The position numbers and the translations under genes were made by a program. The notes beneath the pieces were generated by a model. The model saw only the letters and a list, made by a program, of their open reading frames with translations, searched no databases and was not told the DNA's origin. This document shows positions 34,940-47,250 of a stretch of 64,000 nt of DNA, in pieces. The stretch comes from Doris montereyensis (Eukaryota > Mollusca > Gastropoda > Nudibranchia > Dorididae), in the NCBI GenBank assembly GCA_037039925.1, contig JAXRKP010000026.1, forward strand, positions 473,501 to 537,500, read 5' to 3'. Position 1 is the first letter of the stretch. Each line of letters begins with the position of its first letter.

Positions 34940-35808
34940 TCTAGAAGGTCAAAACATCTCTCTTTCTTGTCATTTCTAGAAGGTTAAAACATCTCTCTTT
35001 ACTTGTCATTTCTAGAAGGTTAAAACATCTCTTTCTTGTCTTTTCTAGAAGGTTAAAACATCTCTTTCTTGTCTTTTCTAGAAGGTTAAAACATCTCTTT
35101 CTTGTCTTTTCTAGAAGGTTAAAACATCTCTCTTTCTTGTCATTTCTAGAAAGTTAAGACATCTCTTTCTTGTCTTTTTCTAGAAGGTTAAAACATCTCT
35201 CTTTCTTGTCTTTTCTAGAAGGTTAAACATCTCTCTTTCTTGTCTTTTCTAGAAGGTTAAGACATCTCTCTTTCGTGTCATTTCTAGAAGGTTAAGACAT
35301 CTCTCTTTACTTGCCATTTCTAGAAGGTTAAAACATCTCTCTTTACTTGTCATTTTCTAGAAAGGTTAAAACATCTCTCTTTCTTGTCTTTTCTAGAAGG
35401 TTAAAACATCTCTCTTTACTTGCCATTTCTAGAAGGTTAAGACATCTCTCTTTCTTGTCATTTCTAGAAGGTTAAAACATCTCTCTCTTTACTTGCCATT
35501 TCTAGAAGGTTAAGACATCTCTCTTTACTTTGTCATTTCTAGAAGGTTAAAACATCTCTTTTTCTTGTCTTTTTGTTAAACATCTCTCTTTCTTTTCTTT
35601 TCTAGAAGGTTAAAACATCTCTCTTTCTTTTCATTTCTAGAAGGTTAAAACATCTCTCTTTCTTGTCATTTCTAGAAGGTTAAAACATCTCTCTTTCTTG
35701 TCATTTCTAGGTTAAGACATCTCTCTTTTCTTTTCATTTCTAGAAGATTAAGACATGTATCTGTCTTGCCATTTCTAGAAGGTTAAGACATCTCTCTTTA
35801 CTTGTCAT
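34940..35808. repeat. Minisatellite, 35-bp unit, about 24 copies, with a TTCTAGAA dyad
   Basis: The unit contains TTTCTAGAAGGTTAAAACAT then CTCTCTTTCTTGTCA. Nearly every copy keeps the palindrome TTCTAGAA, which fits the TTCnnGAA half-site arrangement bound by heat-shock factor. Confidence 0.94.
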
Positions 35809-35809
35809 T

Positions 35810-36375
<566 letters not shown>

Positions 36376-37965
36376 TCTTTCTTTTTGTCTTCTTCTTTGT
36401 GTAGTGTTTTTGTGGCTGACCATATAAATGAAATGTATTTTTAATTTGGGGAAAATGAAGGGCTGAAATGGGAGGGAAAGGGGGGGGGTGGATCTAGGAA
36501 CTATACAACATAGTATTTAATGTGAATTTCTCCGTGTATAATTTTCATATAGAATGAAAAGCTCTATTCTTTACGGGGAAATGCAGTAACAAAGACCATT
36601 TCACTCAAAGGGATTTCAATGTCTAATTTTGCAGTTACATGAGTACAAAACGCATACCAAGATTGTGTTTGAACCAATTTTGGGTTTTGGTTTCCAATAA
36701 ACAGACGTTACCATTGAATTTTGACAATCTTTAGGTGAATGTTCATTCTGTCAAACTTTTATTTCTGAAATTTTCACACACCCTTTATGCAAGTTTTGGC
36801 TAACTTTTTACGCAGCCATATTTGAATAAAATGAAAATAGTAGTTTCGACAATTTTTTTCTTATCAATATGAAACGTATAGCAAAACCAACAAATTTTCA
36901 TTTAAGCAAATGAAAATAAATTGTTTTTGACTGGTATAAAGAAAAGCTCCTGTAAAAATGTGGACATAAGGGGATAGAATGATGTGATGAAGATTGAATG
37001 AAATGTAAGACCTGACAGAAAAATTGTCAAATTTCACTCAAAAATCCATGTCCTAAGCTCTCCCATTGCCTAATGAGAGTGCACGAGTGACGCTTATTGG
37101 CCAACGTAGGAAGCCGTGATTCTAGAAATACTAGAAAGACTCTCAGCGACTGTCCGGCGGATGAACATAGTATTATTGTATTGTGGCCCTTGCTGTAGCA
37201 GTGTAGAAGCTACTGAATATTATAATGAATGCATGCTATAACTATAAGGACTTTGTTGGCAGGCATCTCAAGGTCACATCTCAAGGTCACAGAAGAGAGG
37301 ATACAAGAAGGTGTATATGTATAGATATAGGACGATTCCATTTTACTCAAGGGGTGATAGAAGTTAGAGGATCTCAAAATGTGTTAAAACATGAGCCTTT
37401 TTCTATTATTTTTTCACCAACATGGTGACAGTTGTCTTTAAAGATTTATTTTTTTACAGAAAAACAAGGAATTCAGCCTTGGGGATTATTTAGAAGTAAA
37501 ACTAAGAAGTGGAACGAAAAAGAAATGCTATTTTTTCCCCCAAGTGGCCTATTCCAGGTGCCATGAGTCCCTTTGATGGAGAGGAATAAATTTAATTGAA
37601 CCATTCTATTTTTGTGAGGCAGAATTTTTCTTTGCCTGAGTGCAAAATGCGTAAGAATTCAGTGCTTCGTTGTTTCTTTGTCATCTTTTTGTTGGGATTT
37701 TTTTGCTTCTAATACTTCTATTGTTTTTGGAATTTTGTTGTTGTATTAGTAGATATGGGTACTTCAATTTTTCATGCAAGACTCTCTGTCAAACTAAGCA
37801 ATTTCTTTTTCTTTTATTTTCGCCAAGGGATTTTACCTTGGGAAATATTTCATAAAGGAATTAAGTTCTCATAAGATAATTGTATAAATATGTATATTGT
37901 AATGTATGTGTGTACTTTAATTGTTCACAATACTTTTGTTTAACCCTTTTTTTTTACACTATTGC
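36376..37965. other. No gene recognised
   Basis: AT-rich DNA with short open frames of up to 67 codons and no family motif. It includes a G run at 36480-36488. Confidence 0.55.
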
Positions 37966-37969
37966 CTTT

Positions 37970-38466
37970 GCCATGTTGCATTGATTGTATTCAGTTGGAA
38001 TGTTTCCCCTTTAAAGTTGCATTGATTGTATTCAGTTGGAATGTTTCTCCTTCAAAGTTGCATTGATTGTATTCAGTTGAAATGTTTCCCCTTCAAAGTT
38101 GCATTGATTGTATTCAGTTGAAATATTTCCCCTTCAAAGTTGCATTGATTGTATTCAGTTGTAATGTCTCCCCTTCAAAGTTGCATTGATTGTATTCAGT
38201 TGTAATATTTCCCCTTCAAAGTTGCATTGATTGTATTCAGTTGTAATGTCTCCCCTTCAAAGTTGCATTGATTGTATTCAGTTGTAATGTTTCCCCTTCA
38301 AAGTTGCATTGATTGTAATCAGTTGTAATGTTTCCCCTTCAAAGTTGCATTGATTGTATTCAGTTGTAATGTTTCCCCTTCAAAGTTGCATTGATTGTAT
38401 TCAGTTGAAATGTTTCCCCTTCAAAGTTGCATTGATTGTATTCAATTGTAATGTTTCCCCTTCAAA
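37970..38466. repeat. Minisatellite, 41-bp unit, about 12 copies
   Basis: The unit contains AAGTTGCATTGATTGTATTC then AGTTGTAATGTTTCCCCTTC. The unit sequence is unrelated to the 41-bp array at 28.8 kb. Confidence 0.95.
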
Positions 38467-39269
38467 TCCGTCCTAGGGCTAGGGCTCGAGTTTCACTAGT
38501 GCTGTAGCTTCCATTTTTTGGGGACACGCATAGGAATCCTATTTAGGTCTAGAAAATCGACGTGTACATCAAGAATTAGGAATCTAATGATGTGCCAGAT
38601 CTATCTAATTTCTAAATCCTCCTGCATATTCATGAACATGCAAATTCTATCATCTTCTTCTCTAAATAGACGGTAGATGATTAAAATCATAAAGATGCTT
38701 ATTTTCTGATGGAGACTTTTACGGTTTCACTTTCAACATCATGTATAAACATGTAAAATTGAAATCCGTTCATATTGAAATCTAAAAAAAATCATTTTAT
38801 TTTGGCATATGAATTCGTATGATCTTTGAGTTTATGACAAGTTTTGTTTTTGTTTTCAAAAATGGAATTGAAATTAAATTAAACCTTTAACTTGGTTTAG
38901 TAATACTCTTAATACTCTTTTGTTGGCAGATCTAAATGCAGATTGCTAGAAGAATCTAAACCTCATAAATAGTAGAAAACAATGAAAGTAGATCTAGAAT
39001 GTTCTAGATCTAGATATGTAGGTTTAGTTAAATATAGGTCTGAATTTATTTCGTCCATTTTTGTGAAAAAATCAAAGCACAGCGGTTGCTAGCCCTGGTG
39101 CCACATAATTCTATAGAGTATCTGATCTTGAAATTGGTCAGATGAAAGTAGTCCGCATTGGTTCTATTATTCTATTGGCTGAAAGGAAATTCGTTGAAGT
39201 CGTGCATGATGAAAGAAAGGAAGCCCCTTGTCACCGTGCTTTAGTCAAGTTCATAGCTGCCAACCAGTA
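38467..39269. other. No gene confirmed
   Basis: Contains several TCTAGATCTAGA-type palindromes near 38990-39015. An open stretch at 39142-39300 (reads VRIGSIILLAERKFVEVV then HDERKEAPCHRALVKF) looks more protein-like than its surroundings and runs up to a CCAGTACGTAAAAG sequence that could be a donor, but I cannot place it in a family. Confidence 0.4.
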
Positions 39270-39560
39270 CGTAAAAGCGTATTTAGTACATTTCTTTGGC
39301 TTCCAGTCTGTCTCAGTGTCTGTGTAAATCTGTGTTTCCCTTGAAAATAGCGTATTTAATTCATTCCTTTGGCTTCGAGTCTGTCTGTAAATCTGTGATT
39401 ACCTTGAAAAATGCGTATTTAGTACATTTCTTTGGCTTCGAGTCTGTCTGTGTAAATCTGTATTTACCTTGAAAAATGTGTATTTAGTAAATTTCTTTGG
39501 CTTCGAGTCTGTCTGTAAATCTGTGTTTTACCTTGAAAAATGCGTATTTGAGGGTTATCT
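39270..39560. repeat. Tandem repeat, about 64-bp unit, 4 copies
   Basis: The unit contains GCGTATTTAGTACATTTCTT, then TGGCTTCGAGTCTGTCTGT, then AAATCTGTGTTTACCTTGAA. Confidence 0.9.
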
Positions 39561-40769
39561 ATTTTTTTCCCCAAGAATCCCTGTTAATGGTAGAGACTCT
39601 GAGATATTGGGGTGAAAGTCTGGACATGCCGTTCCGAGTTCACAAAAAGACTGTCACATTTCACCAGAAAGGCCAGCAATTTTTTGTTGTTTACCTTAAA
39701 GCATTTCAAGGTATTGATAATTCAAGTTAGATTATCAATGCTTTCTGAGTTATTGCCGGCCGTCGTGCAAGCACAAGTTTCTATAGTTTGGTCTTGGAGC
39801 CAGTTAGAGTCTGCTTTTGGAGTTGAGAAGGTTGGCAGCTATGCACATTTAAAGCACCCTAGGAATGAATACACCAACTGACCAAGGGGAGTAATATTTT
39901 TTGTTAAAGTTGAAATTGAATTTCTTGTTTTAGTTTTACGACACTAATCAAGATGTTGTTATTGCAAACAGAGCTGTCACTGATGTTATTCAAAGCAGTG
40001 TGATAATCTTTACTGGCTCCCAATACCCTTTAACTTTAACATAAGTCTTTTTGTAATGATATTTTGGGAGCTGGGGGGAGGGGTGGTCGTTGTTTTGTGG
40101 GAGATTTAATGAGGGTTCATATTCGTAGCTCTTTGTTGTCTTGTGGGAGATTTAAGAGGGTTCGTGGTTCTTTGTTGTTGCGTACTTTGACCCTGTGATT
40201 ACCATTGCCGTGATTATGGTTTTTGCTTCCCACGCATTGAATCTCCGTCTACCTTTTCACTCAACCAATTGCCATAAACTATAAACTGTTGAAACCAAAC
40301 TGTTGTTGATGAGATTATATGTCACCCTTGCTGCGTACCCTGGACATCACAGATTTGTTTTGATTAAAAATTTTTAATGAAAATGCTGAGCTGCCAATCT
40401 TTGTTGATGGAATGTTGAAAGTTTTGATGGCCTACAACAACTTTTCATTGAATTTCCACTTTTTATGGTGTTGCTGAAATGGCAAACAAGTTGTTAGGTG
40501 GAGACTACAGTCTAATGATCCAAGTGCCATTTCACACTTTTGCTGTAAAATGTAAAGTGGCTATTTCAGACAGTCCACCTTTTAATTTTAAGCTTGGTTC
40601 ATTTTTACTTAAAGTATTATTTCATTATAATTGGTCTCACTCATTCATTAACATTGTTTATCTGACTCACACTGTTAACCTAGTATTCATGAAAAGTAAA
40701 AGTAAGAACAAAAAGAAAATATTTGACATTGACCTAGTCAAGAGAAATTTGATTTCAGTTCACAGTTGC

Positions 40770-40840
<71 letters not shown>

Positions 40841-41284
40841 AATAGTAATAATGATAAAAATAATAATAATAATGATAATACCAATACATGTCTGTTTAAT
40901 AGCACCATGGTGTATGACTATTGACAAGACCTGACCGTACATAAAACATGAAACTAAAACTTTGTCATAGTTACAATTAAAATGAAATCATGTCTTTTAT
41001 TATATCAATTTTCAACGTTGGAAACAGCTTCATACTGAAACAAAGTATCATGTAAAAAATATAATATAATGGTATTTGAAGTAACAAACAGACTACTACA
41101 GCAACTACACACACACAGCTTCCATAAATAGCAATATTCCATGGTACAAATCACAGCTTTGGTATTAACCTTTTTTCCTTTGGTAGGTAGTGAAAAAAAA
41201 CAACCCAAACTGTTCCATGACACAATATGTAGTGTTAGCAAGTAGTCCAACCAGGTTGACAAGATGTTGTTTTATTGCAAACTG
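39561..41284. other. No gene; AAT microsatellite at 40770-40880
   Basis: Unique-looking DNA with one AAT-rich microsatellite of about 110 bp. Short open frames show no motif. Confidence 0.6.
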
Positions 41285-41655
41285 GAAAATGAATAGAGGT
41301 CCTATGTATGTTACTGTTACACAGTTTAAAATAAATATAGAGATCCGACTGTGTATGTTACTGTTACACAGTTTAAAATAAATATAGAGATCCGACTGTG
41401 TATGTTACTGTTACTGTTACACAGTTTAAAATAAGATAAAGAGATATCCTTTGGTATGTTACTGTTACACAGTTTACATAAATATACTGTGTATGTTAGT
41501 TTAAAATGAATATAGCGATCCGACTGTGTATGTTACTGTTACACAGTTTAAAATGAATATAGAGATCCGACTGTGTATGTTACTGTTACACAGTTTAAAA
41601 TGAATATAGAGATCCGACTGTGCATGTTACTGTTACTGTTACACAGTGTTATATA
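41285..41655. repeat. Minisatellite, about 47-bp unit, 7 copies
   Basis: The unit contains TTTAAAATAAATATAGAGAT, then CCGACTGTGTATGTTACTGT, then TACACAG. Some copies have an internal TACTGT duplication. Confidence 0.92.
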
Positions 41656-42157
41656 GTAAAGAAAGAGATATCCTTTGGCTTACTTCTTACTACTATTACT
41701 ACATAGGGCGGATGGGGATGATGAAATAAGCATTGCAAGTAATGCAAGCAAACAGACGGAAAGTTGTGAATCCTTCACACTGTGTTGCGTTGCAAAGAGG
41801 ATAAATCCTCGGAAATGTCAAGCCTTTTCCCCAACATGCAGTGTGGGGGCTTCTCTTCACTCACTGATCATCAAAGTTCAAAGTTCACTGATTTTCTTGG
41901 TTCTTTTGTTTGCTTGTTATGTTTCTTATCATCGTTTCTATTGTTATTAGTTGTTATTTATCTATTATGATTATTATTATTATTTTTATCATTTATTTCT
42001 ATTTTCATTAATATTAAATCATTACAAGTCTACCTACCAATGCTAACCTACAGTAGACTGAAATGTGAACACGTACAAAATTCAAACTTGTCTCCTCCTA
42101 GTTTTTTTGTTTTTTTCACAGGGTTGGGAGAAATGGTCGAACGTTTTCTTTTAAGGT

Positions 42158-42485
42158 GACATGTTCAGGCTTGTTACGTTTTCTGTTCAGGCTTGTTACG
42201 TTTTCTTATTAAGTTGGCATGTTCAGGCTTGTTACATTTTCTTATTAAGTTGGCATGTTCAGGCTTGTTACGTTTTCTTATTAAGTTGGCATGTTCAGGC
42301 TTGTTACGTTTTCTTATTAAGTTGACATGTTCAGGCCTGTTATGTTTTCTTATTAAGTTGGCATGTTCAGGCATGTTACGTTTTCTTATTAAGTTGGCAT
42401 GTTCAGGCTTGTTATGTTTTCTTATTAAGTTGACATGTTCAGGCATGTTACATTTTCTTTTTAAGTTGGCATGCTCAGGCCTGTT
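42158..42485. repeat. Minisatellite, 36-bp unit, about 9 copies
   Basis: The unit contains TTCTTATTAAGTTGGCATGT then TCAGGCTTGTTACGTT. Both strands are open because 36 is a multiple of 3. Confidence 0.95.
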
Positions 42486-43690
42486 CACCGAAAATATTTA
42501 TTGTGCAGATGAAATGATTTTTCCTATAGTTGACAATACATCATATTCGCAGTCCACCTCTGGTGTATTGTCGCAAATGTTACATAATATAAAAACAATA
42601 ATGATAATAGTCCAGCACGTGGTTAGAAAATAGCACAGATAGTACACTTAAAAACAGCCAGTCTCCAAACTGTCCTTATGACGATTTGAGGTCACGTCAT
42701 AGTATGACTGATTAGTGGCAAGTCATTCCACAATCAGATAGCAGACAGGAAGATGGGCTGTTTGATGATTATTAATTCTTGAATGCGGTATGCGGTACCG
42801 AAATCTGTTCCTCTTGTTTCAGTTGCTGTTATCACAGGTATCAATCGATGTGTTGGTACATCTATTAATCCAAGAGGACTTTTTAAATAGCATGGTGACT
42901 TGTGCTTTTTTCTTCATTTGTCTAACATTTGCCATTTGTAGCGGGGTTGTTCTTTTTTACTATTTGTATTATTATTTTTATTAATTTCAATTTAAATGAA
43001 AGTAATTATGTGCAGATTTTGTAGTACAGTAGTAAGAACACTTTTATTGAACCTCTCTGTTGTCGCTTTTGAAATTGTCAAAAAAAAAAGTCAAGTCAAG
43101 TCAAGTCAAGGCAATTGTCAGTAAACCTTGATGCCTTTGTGTTTATATATTGATATTGTTTTGTGAAAGCTATATAAAAAATATTCTAAATCTTTTTGTC
43201 ACTTTTTGCATATTATCTTCTATTACTTTGTCATTGTAAACTGTAACATGTTTTCATATACATGTATTATGCTTCTTGAATAATTTTTTGCTTTTGAAAT
43301 TGTAAAGTGCTCACTGTTACCAAGTTACATCAAGAAGAAATCGAAGGATTTACTATAAAAAATAATAATTAAAAAACCATGAAAATGAAAATGTCACAAT
43401 CTTGATTTGTTATTTATCACTGAATTTGTTATTGTTGCTGAATATGACAATGATCACTGGAAAATGTTTTTAAAATTATGTGCACATGTCAACAGTGTGA
43501 ACTTGTGTAAGCCTGTAAGTGTAAGCCAGTCTTGTTGACATGCTAGGTAATGCTTTTATCATGTTTGACTACAGCAATGAGTCATCTTTGCTGTGTAAGT
43601 AGTGTAAGCTGTCATTGCTCTGATTGCGGCTCATCAGAGATAATAATAATGACTATTATAATGATAATGCTAAATTTATATAACGTATGA
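42486..43690. other. No gene; AAGTC pentamer run
   Basis: AT-rich DNA. AAGTC is repeated five times around 43089-43110. No coding signal is recognised. Confidence 0.6.
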
Positions 43691-43694
43691 ATGT

Positions 43695-43705
43695 TATACT
43701 ACTAT

Positions 43706-43750
<45 letters not shown>

Positions 43751-43761
43751 CATCACTACTA

Positions 43762-43809
<48 letters not shown>

Positions 43810-44054
43810 AGCTTACTATTACTACTACTACTACTACTACTACTACTAAGCTTACTATTACTACTACTACTGCTGCATATGAATGTTATACTACTACTAC
43901 TATTACCACTACTACTACTTCTACAACTACTACTACTACTACTGCTACTGCTACTACTACTACTACTGCTACAACTACTACTACTACTACTACTACCACT
44001 ACTGCATATGAATGTTATACTACTACTACTGCTACCACTACTACTACTTCTACA

Positions 44055-44087
<33 letters not shown>

Positions 44088-44217
44088 ACTACTGCTACTA
44101 CTACTAGTACTACTACTACTACTACTGCTGCTGCTACTGCTACTGCTGCTACTACTACTGCTACTGCTACTACTACTGCTACTGCTGCTACTGCTACTAC
44201 TACTACTACTACTACTA
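43695..44217. repeat. ACT trinucleotide array with a longer superimposed period
   Basis: Mostly CTA/ACT triplets, with interspersed GCT. A GCATATGAATGTTATACTAC marker occurs near 43872 and 44004, with a related form at 43686, showing that larger blocks were duplicated. It gives poly-Ser or poly-Leu frames only. Confidence 0.95.
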
Positions 44218-44792
44218 CAGTAGTCTCCGCCTAAATGCATGGTCCACGAATGACCAAAGAAAATTGCATTTTGGCGAAGGTGTATGTTTGCGGAGTCAAA
44301 GACCATGGCCCATTGCTATGTATTCACATTGCCATTCTTGTTTGGAAATACATGTTAACTCTTTTTTTATTGTTCATGTTATTGTTTGAGCTTTATTTGT
44401 TATTTGTTGGCTTGAGGACAAGATCCAATAGATCGCATAGATTTCTTACATTTTCTCTCACTGAAATGTGAAGACTACAACGAGAGGTGGTGATGGTGAA
44501 GACATTCAGTGCAGCAACAATGTGGGCTCTTTTGATTGGTTGGCATGCAGAGTACGATCTCCATGGGTAAAAGTAAAAGTGACACAAGACCTTTCTCAGA
44601 TTTTCTCATCGTGATCAAAGAGAAAGAAAGAGACCGAGACAAAGACAAAGACAGCAACAGAGACATGCAGAGACAGACAGACAGAGAGACGATCGGACTG
44701 TCTGTCGGACAGACCTATCCAGTGAGGGAGGGAAAGGTAAAGGTGACCAGAGCAAAGACAGTCAAGTTTAGTTGGTTGAGAATATCTAGATA

Positions 44793-44834
<42 letters not shown>

Positions 44835-45067
44835 GCGTGACAGATTGTGTCACAAGAATAAGGCGTGAAGACGTTATTAAGTTTATTTTTCACATAAATT
44901 GACTCTTTAAATGCAACAAATTCAAGAAAAACTAATAAAAAAATCTGTTGTAATTTAGCGAAGTCCAGCCAGCGTTGTTACATTTTGAGGGGGTAACTAA
45001 CATGGGTAAAATTCGGTTACATGAAAAAATCGTGCATTATAATCGTGCATTTTGGCGGAGACTACTG
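44218..45067. mobile_element. 850-bp nonautonomous DNA transposon with TIRs, TA target duplication
   Basis: The left end reads CAGTAGTCTCCGCCTAAATG and the right end, reverse-complemented, reads CAGTAGTCTCCGCCAAAATG. The first 14 bases are identical and about 22 of 25 match. Both ends abut a TA dinucleotide (44216-44217 and 45068-45069) and then resume the ACT-triplet array, as expected for insertion at TA by the Tc1/mariner/pogo superfamily. The interior has a CA run (44794-44832), a GA-rich stretch and repeated CGTGCATT subterminal motifs, but no transposase motif. It must be mobilised in trans or be dead. Confidence 0.85.
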
Positions 45068-45069
45068 TA

Positions 45070-45137
45070 CTACCACTACTGCTGCTACTACTACTACTAA
45101 TACTAATATTAATACTAATACTAATACTACTACTTTA
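45070..45137. repeat. ACT/AAT triplet run, right flank of the transposon
   Basis: Continuation of the triplet array on the far side of the inserted element, more degenerate (ACTAAT). Confidence 0.85.
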
Positions 45138-45159
45138 CACTACCACACTAGAATTTAAA

Positions 45160-45785
45160 TTCATAGAAATATGACCCATTAGAAATATGACCCATTAGAA
45201 ATATGACCATCAAAAATATAACCCATTAGAAATATGACCTATTAGAAGCATGGTCCATCAGAAATGTGAAATGTGACCCATCAGAAATATGACCCATTAG
45301 AAATATGACCCATCAGAGTTATGACCCATTAGAAATATGACCTATTACTAGAAACATGGCCCATCAGAAATGTGACCCATAAGAAATATGACCCAAAAGA
45401 AATGTGACCCATCAGAAATATGACCCATTAGAAATATGGCCCATCAGAGTTATGACCTATTAGAAACACATAGTCTATCAGAAATATGACCCATCAGAAA
45501 TATGGCCCATTAGAAATATGGCCCATCAGAATTATGACCCATTAGCAGCATTATGACCCATTAGAAATATGGCCCATCAGAATTATGACCTATTAGAAAC
45601 ATATAGTCATCAGAAATATGACAAATTAGAAATATGACCCATTAGAAATATGGCCCATCTGAAATATGACCCATTAGAAATATGATTCTTCTGAAATATA
45701 TGGCCCTTCTGAAATATGACCCATTAGAAATATGTCCGTTCTGAAATATGACCCATTATAAATATGACCCATTAAAAATATGATC
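45160..45785. repeat. Minisatellite, 15-bp unit, about 40 copies
   Basis: The unit is CCATTAGAAATATGA, with CATCAG and GGCCC variants. Stops in the unit prevent long frames. Confidence 0.94.
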
Positions 45786-45923
45786 TAGGTTGAAAGAAAC
45801 GGTTCATGCACCGGGTAGGCCTACTTGAAGATTTCCTTGTTTTAATGTGTTATTGTTAGATATTATTGGAATATATCTTCATGCTTCTGCTTCTGTGTCT
45901 AAGATCATGTCCACATCATCTGC

Positions 45924-45924
<1 letters not shown>

Positions 45925-46017
<93 letters not shown>
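45925..46017. repeat. AT dinucleotide microsatellite
   Basis: About 93 bp of pure TA repeat. Confidence 0.97.
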
Positions 46018-46019
<2 letters not shown>

Positions 46020-46399
46020 ATTCTCCGGTCACATTTTTGCTTTTCGTTATTCTCAGTTCCTTCAGAGTAATTAGAGCTTCTTTTAGTTCTAGATATAGGC
46101 AGTACAGTGAACAGGAATGGACTGATGTGTCTCCTTGGGTAGTAGTAGCAGTGGTAGTGGTCATGGTGGTAATACTAAGTTGTTGTAGTAGCAGTAGTAG
46201 TAGTAGTACTAGTATGAAAAAAGAAGAAGTATAAAATAGCAGTAGTACATTGTTGTAACAATAGTAGTTGTGGTAGTATTAGTAGTAATAGAAGTCATTT
46301 GGAAATCAATTTAATCCGTAGTTTGGTAGTTATTTGGACTTTGATACGTCTGTATCTGCCTTCTCAGGGCCTTCTTTTTGTTGGTTTAAAAAAATCAAC
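46018..46399. other. No gene; loose GTA-triplet region
   Basis: GTA/GTAGTA-rich low-complexity DNA (46140-46290). No coding signal is recognised. Confidence 0.6.
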
Positions 46400-46595
46400 C
46401 TCCCCTAGTCCAGGTAGGTGGATCGACACCTAGTCCCACCGGAAACGGACGACAGAAAAGGAGGCCCCGTGTGTGCAGAAATACAACAATGTGTGCACGA
46501 GATCCCTTGGCTGTTTACATGTCAGTCCGGGTAAGATTAAAAATCCCACCAAAACTCCCGAGATGACCTTAGTTGTGAATGTGGGTAAATCAAAT
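46400..46595 (+). mobile_element. 5'-truncated tRNA-derived SINE
   Basis: It starts within the body (AGTCCAGGTAGGTGGATCGA) and runs through GAGATCCCTTGGCTGTT, CAGTCCGGGTAAGATT and the tail GTGGGTAAATCAAATCAA. It is colinear with the copy 350 bp to the right. The tRNA head is missing. Confidence 0.85.
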
Positions 46596-46929
46596 CAAGT
46601 CAAAGCCTACTTCTACCATTACTTCTATTTACACTGTAATGTGTAAGGAGCGTAGTTAACTTGGTTGGTGGCGCTCTTTCTTTTCATGGCGAGGCGATGG
46701 GTGCCGACGCAGAGGTCGCGGGGTCAATCCTCATGGTTTTGTCTATTTCTTGTACATTGTATTTGTCTTGTCTTTGTTCCCTTGTGAAGGTGGCAACGAC
46801 GACTACGATAATGACGATGGTGATGATAGTGTTTAGATATATACCGACAAAGTTGATAAATGAAATATTTCTATTCGAAATGAACTTCTTCTTCAACACA
46901 AAGATTTGTAAAAGGACATTGAGACTTCA

Positions 46930-47250
46930 CACGGTGCAGGACTCTGTAGTCCAGAGGCAAAGTGTTGGCCTCTCAACCACATGGCAGTGGGTTCGAGCCC
47001 CGCCAACGGGTGAACAATTTGCTCTTGTTTCGAGAAAAATCTACCCCCACCCCCTGGTCCAGGTAGGTGGATCGACGACACTTAGTTCCATTGGAGACGG
47101 GCGATAACAAGGAGGTCCAGCGTGCAGATAACAATACTCTGTGCACGTAAAAGATCCCTTGGCTGTTTTCAAGGCAGTCCGGGCAAAATTTAAGATTTTA
47201 CCAATAACCCCGAGATCACCTTAGTTGTGGATGTGGGTAAATCAAATCAA
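46930..47250 (+). mobile_element. Full-length tRNA-derived SINE
   Basis: The head contains a box A-like TAGTCCAGAGG (about 46948) and a box B GGTTCGAGCCC (about 46990), spaced as in a tRNA-derived Pol III promoter. The body carries GGTAGGTGGATCGACGACAC, GGAGACGGGC and GTAAAAGATCCCTTGGCTGT, and the 3' end is GTGGGTAAATCAAATCAAA. It probably moves using a LINE in trans. I do not assign it to a named family. Confidence 0.85.

Noticed and set aside
39142..39300. Open stretch reading HDERKEAPCHRALVKF with a possible donor
   Set aside because: No start, acceptor or family match could be established; listed only as an unassigned stretch.
41675..41800. Open stretch with DGDDEISIASNASKQ after an AG
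   Set aside because: Short, no partner exon, no recognised domain.
43656..44306. Poly-Ser and poly-Leu proteins
   Set aside because: Translation of an ACT trinucleotide microsatellite.
46948..47015. A tRNA gene
   Set aside because: Box A and box B are present but the sequence continues into a SINE body shared with other copies, and I could not fold a complete cloverleaf by eye; it is a SINE head.
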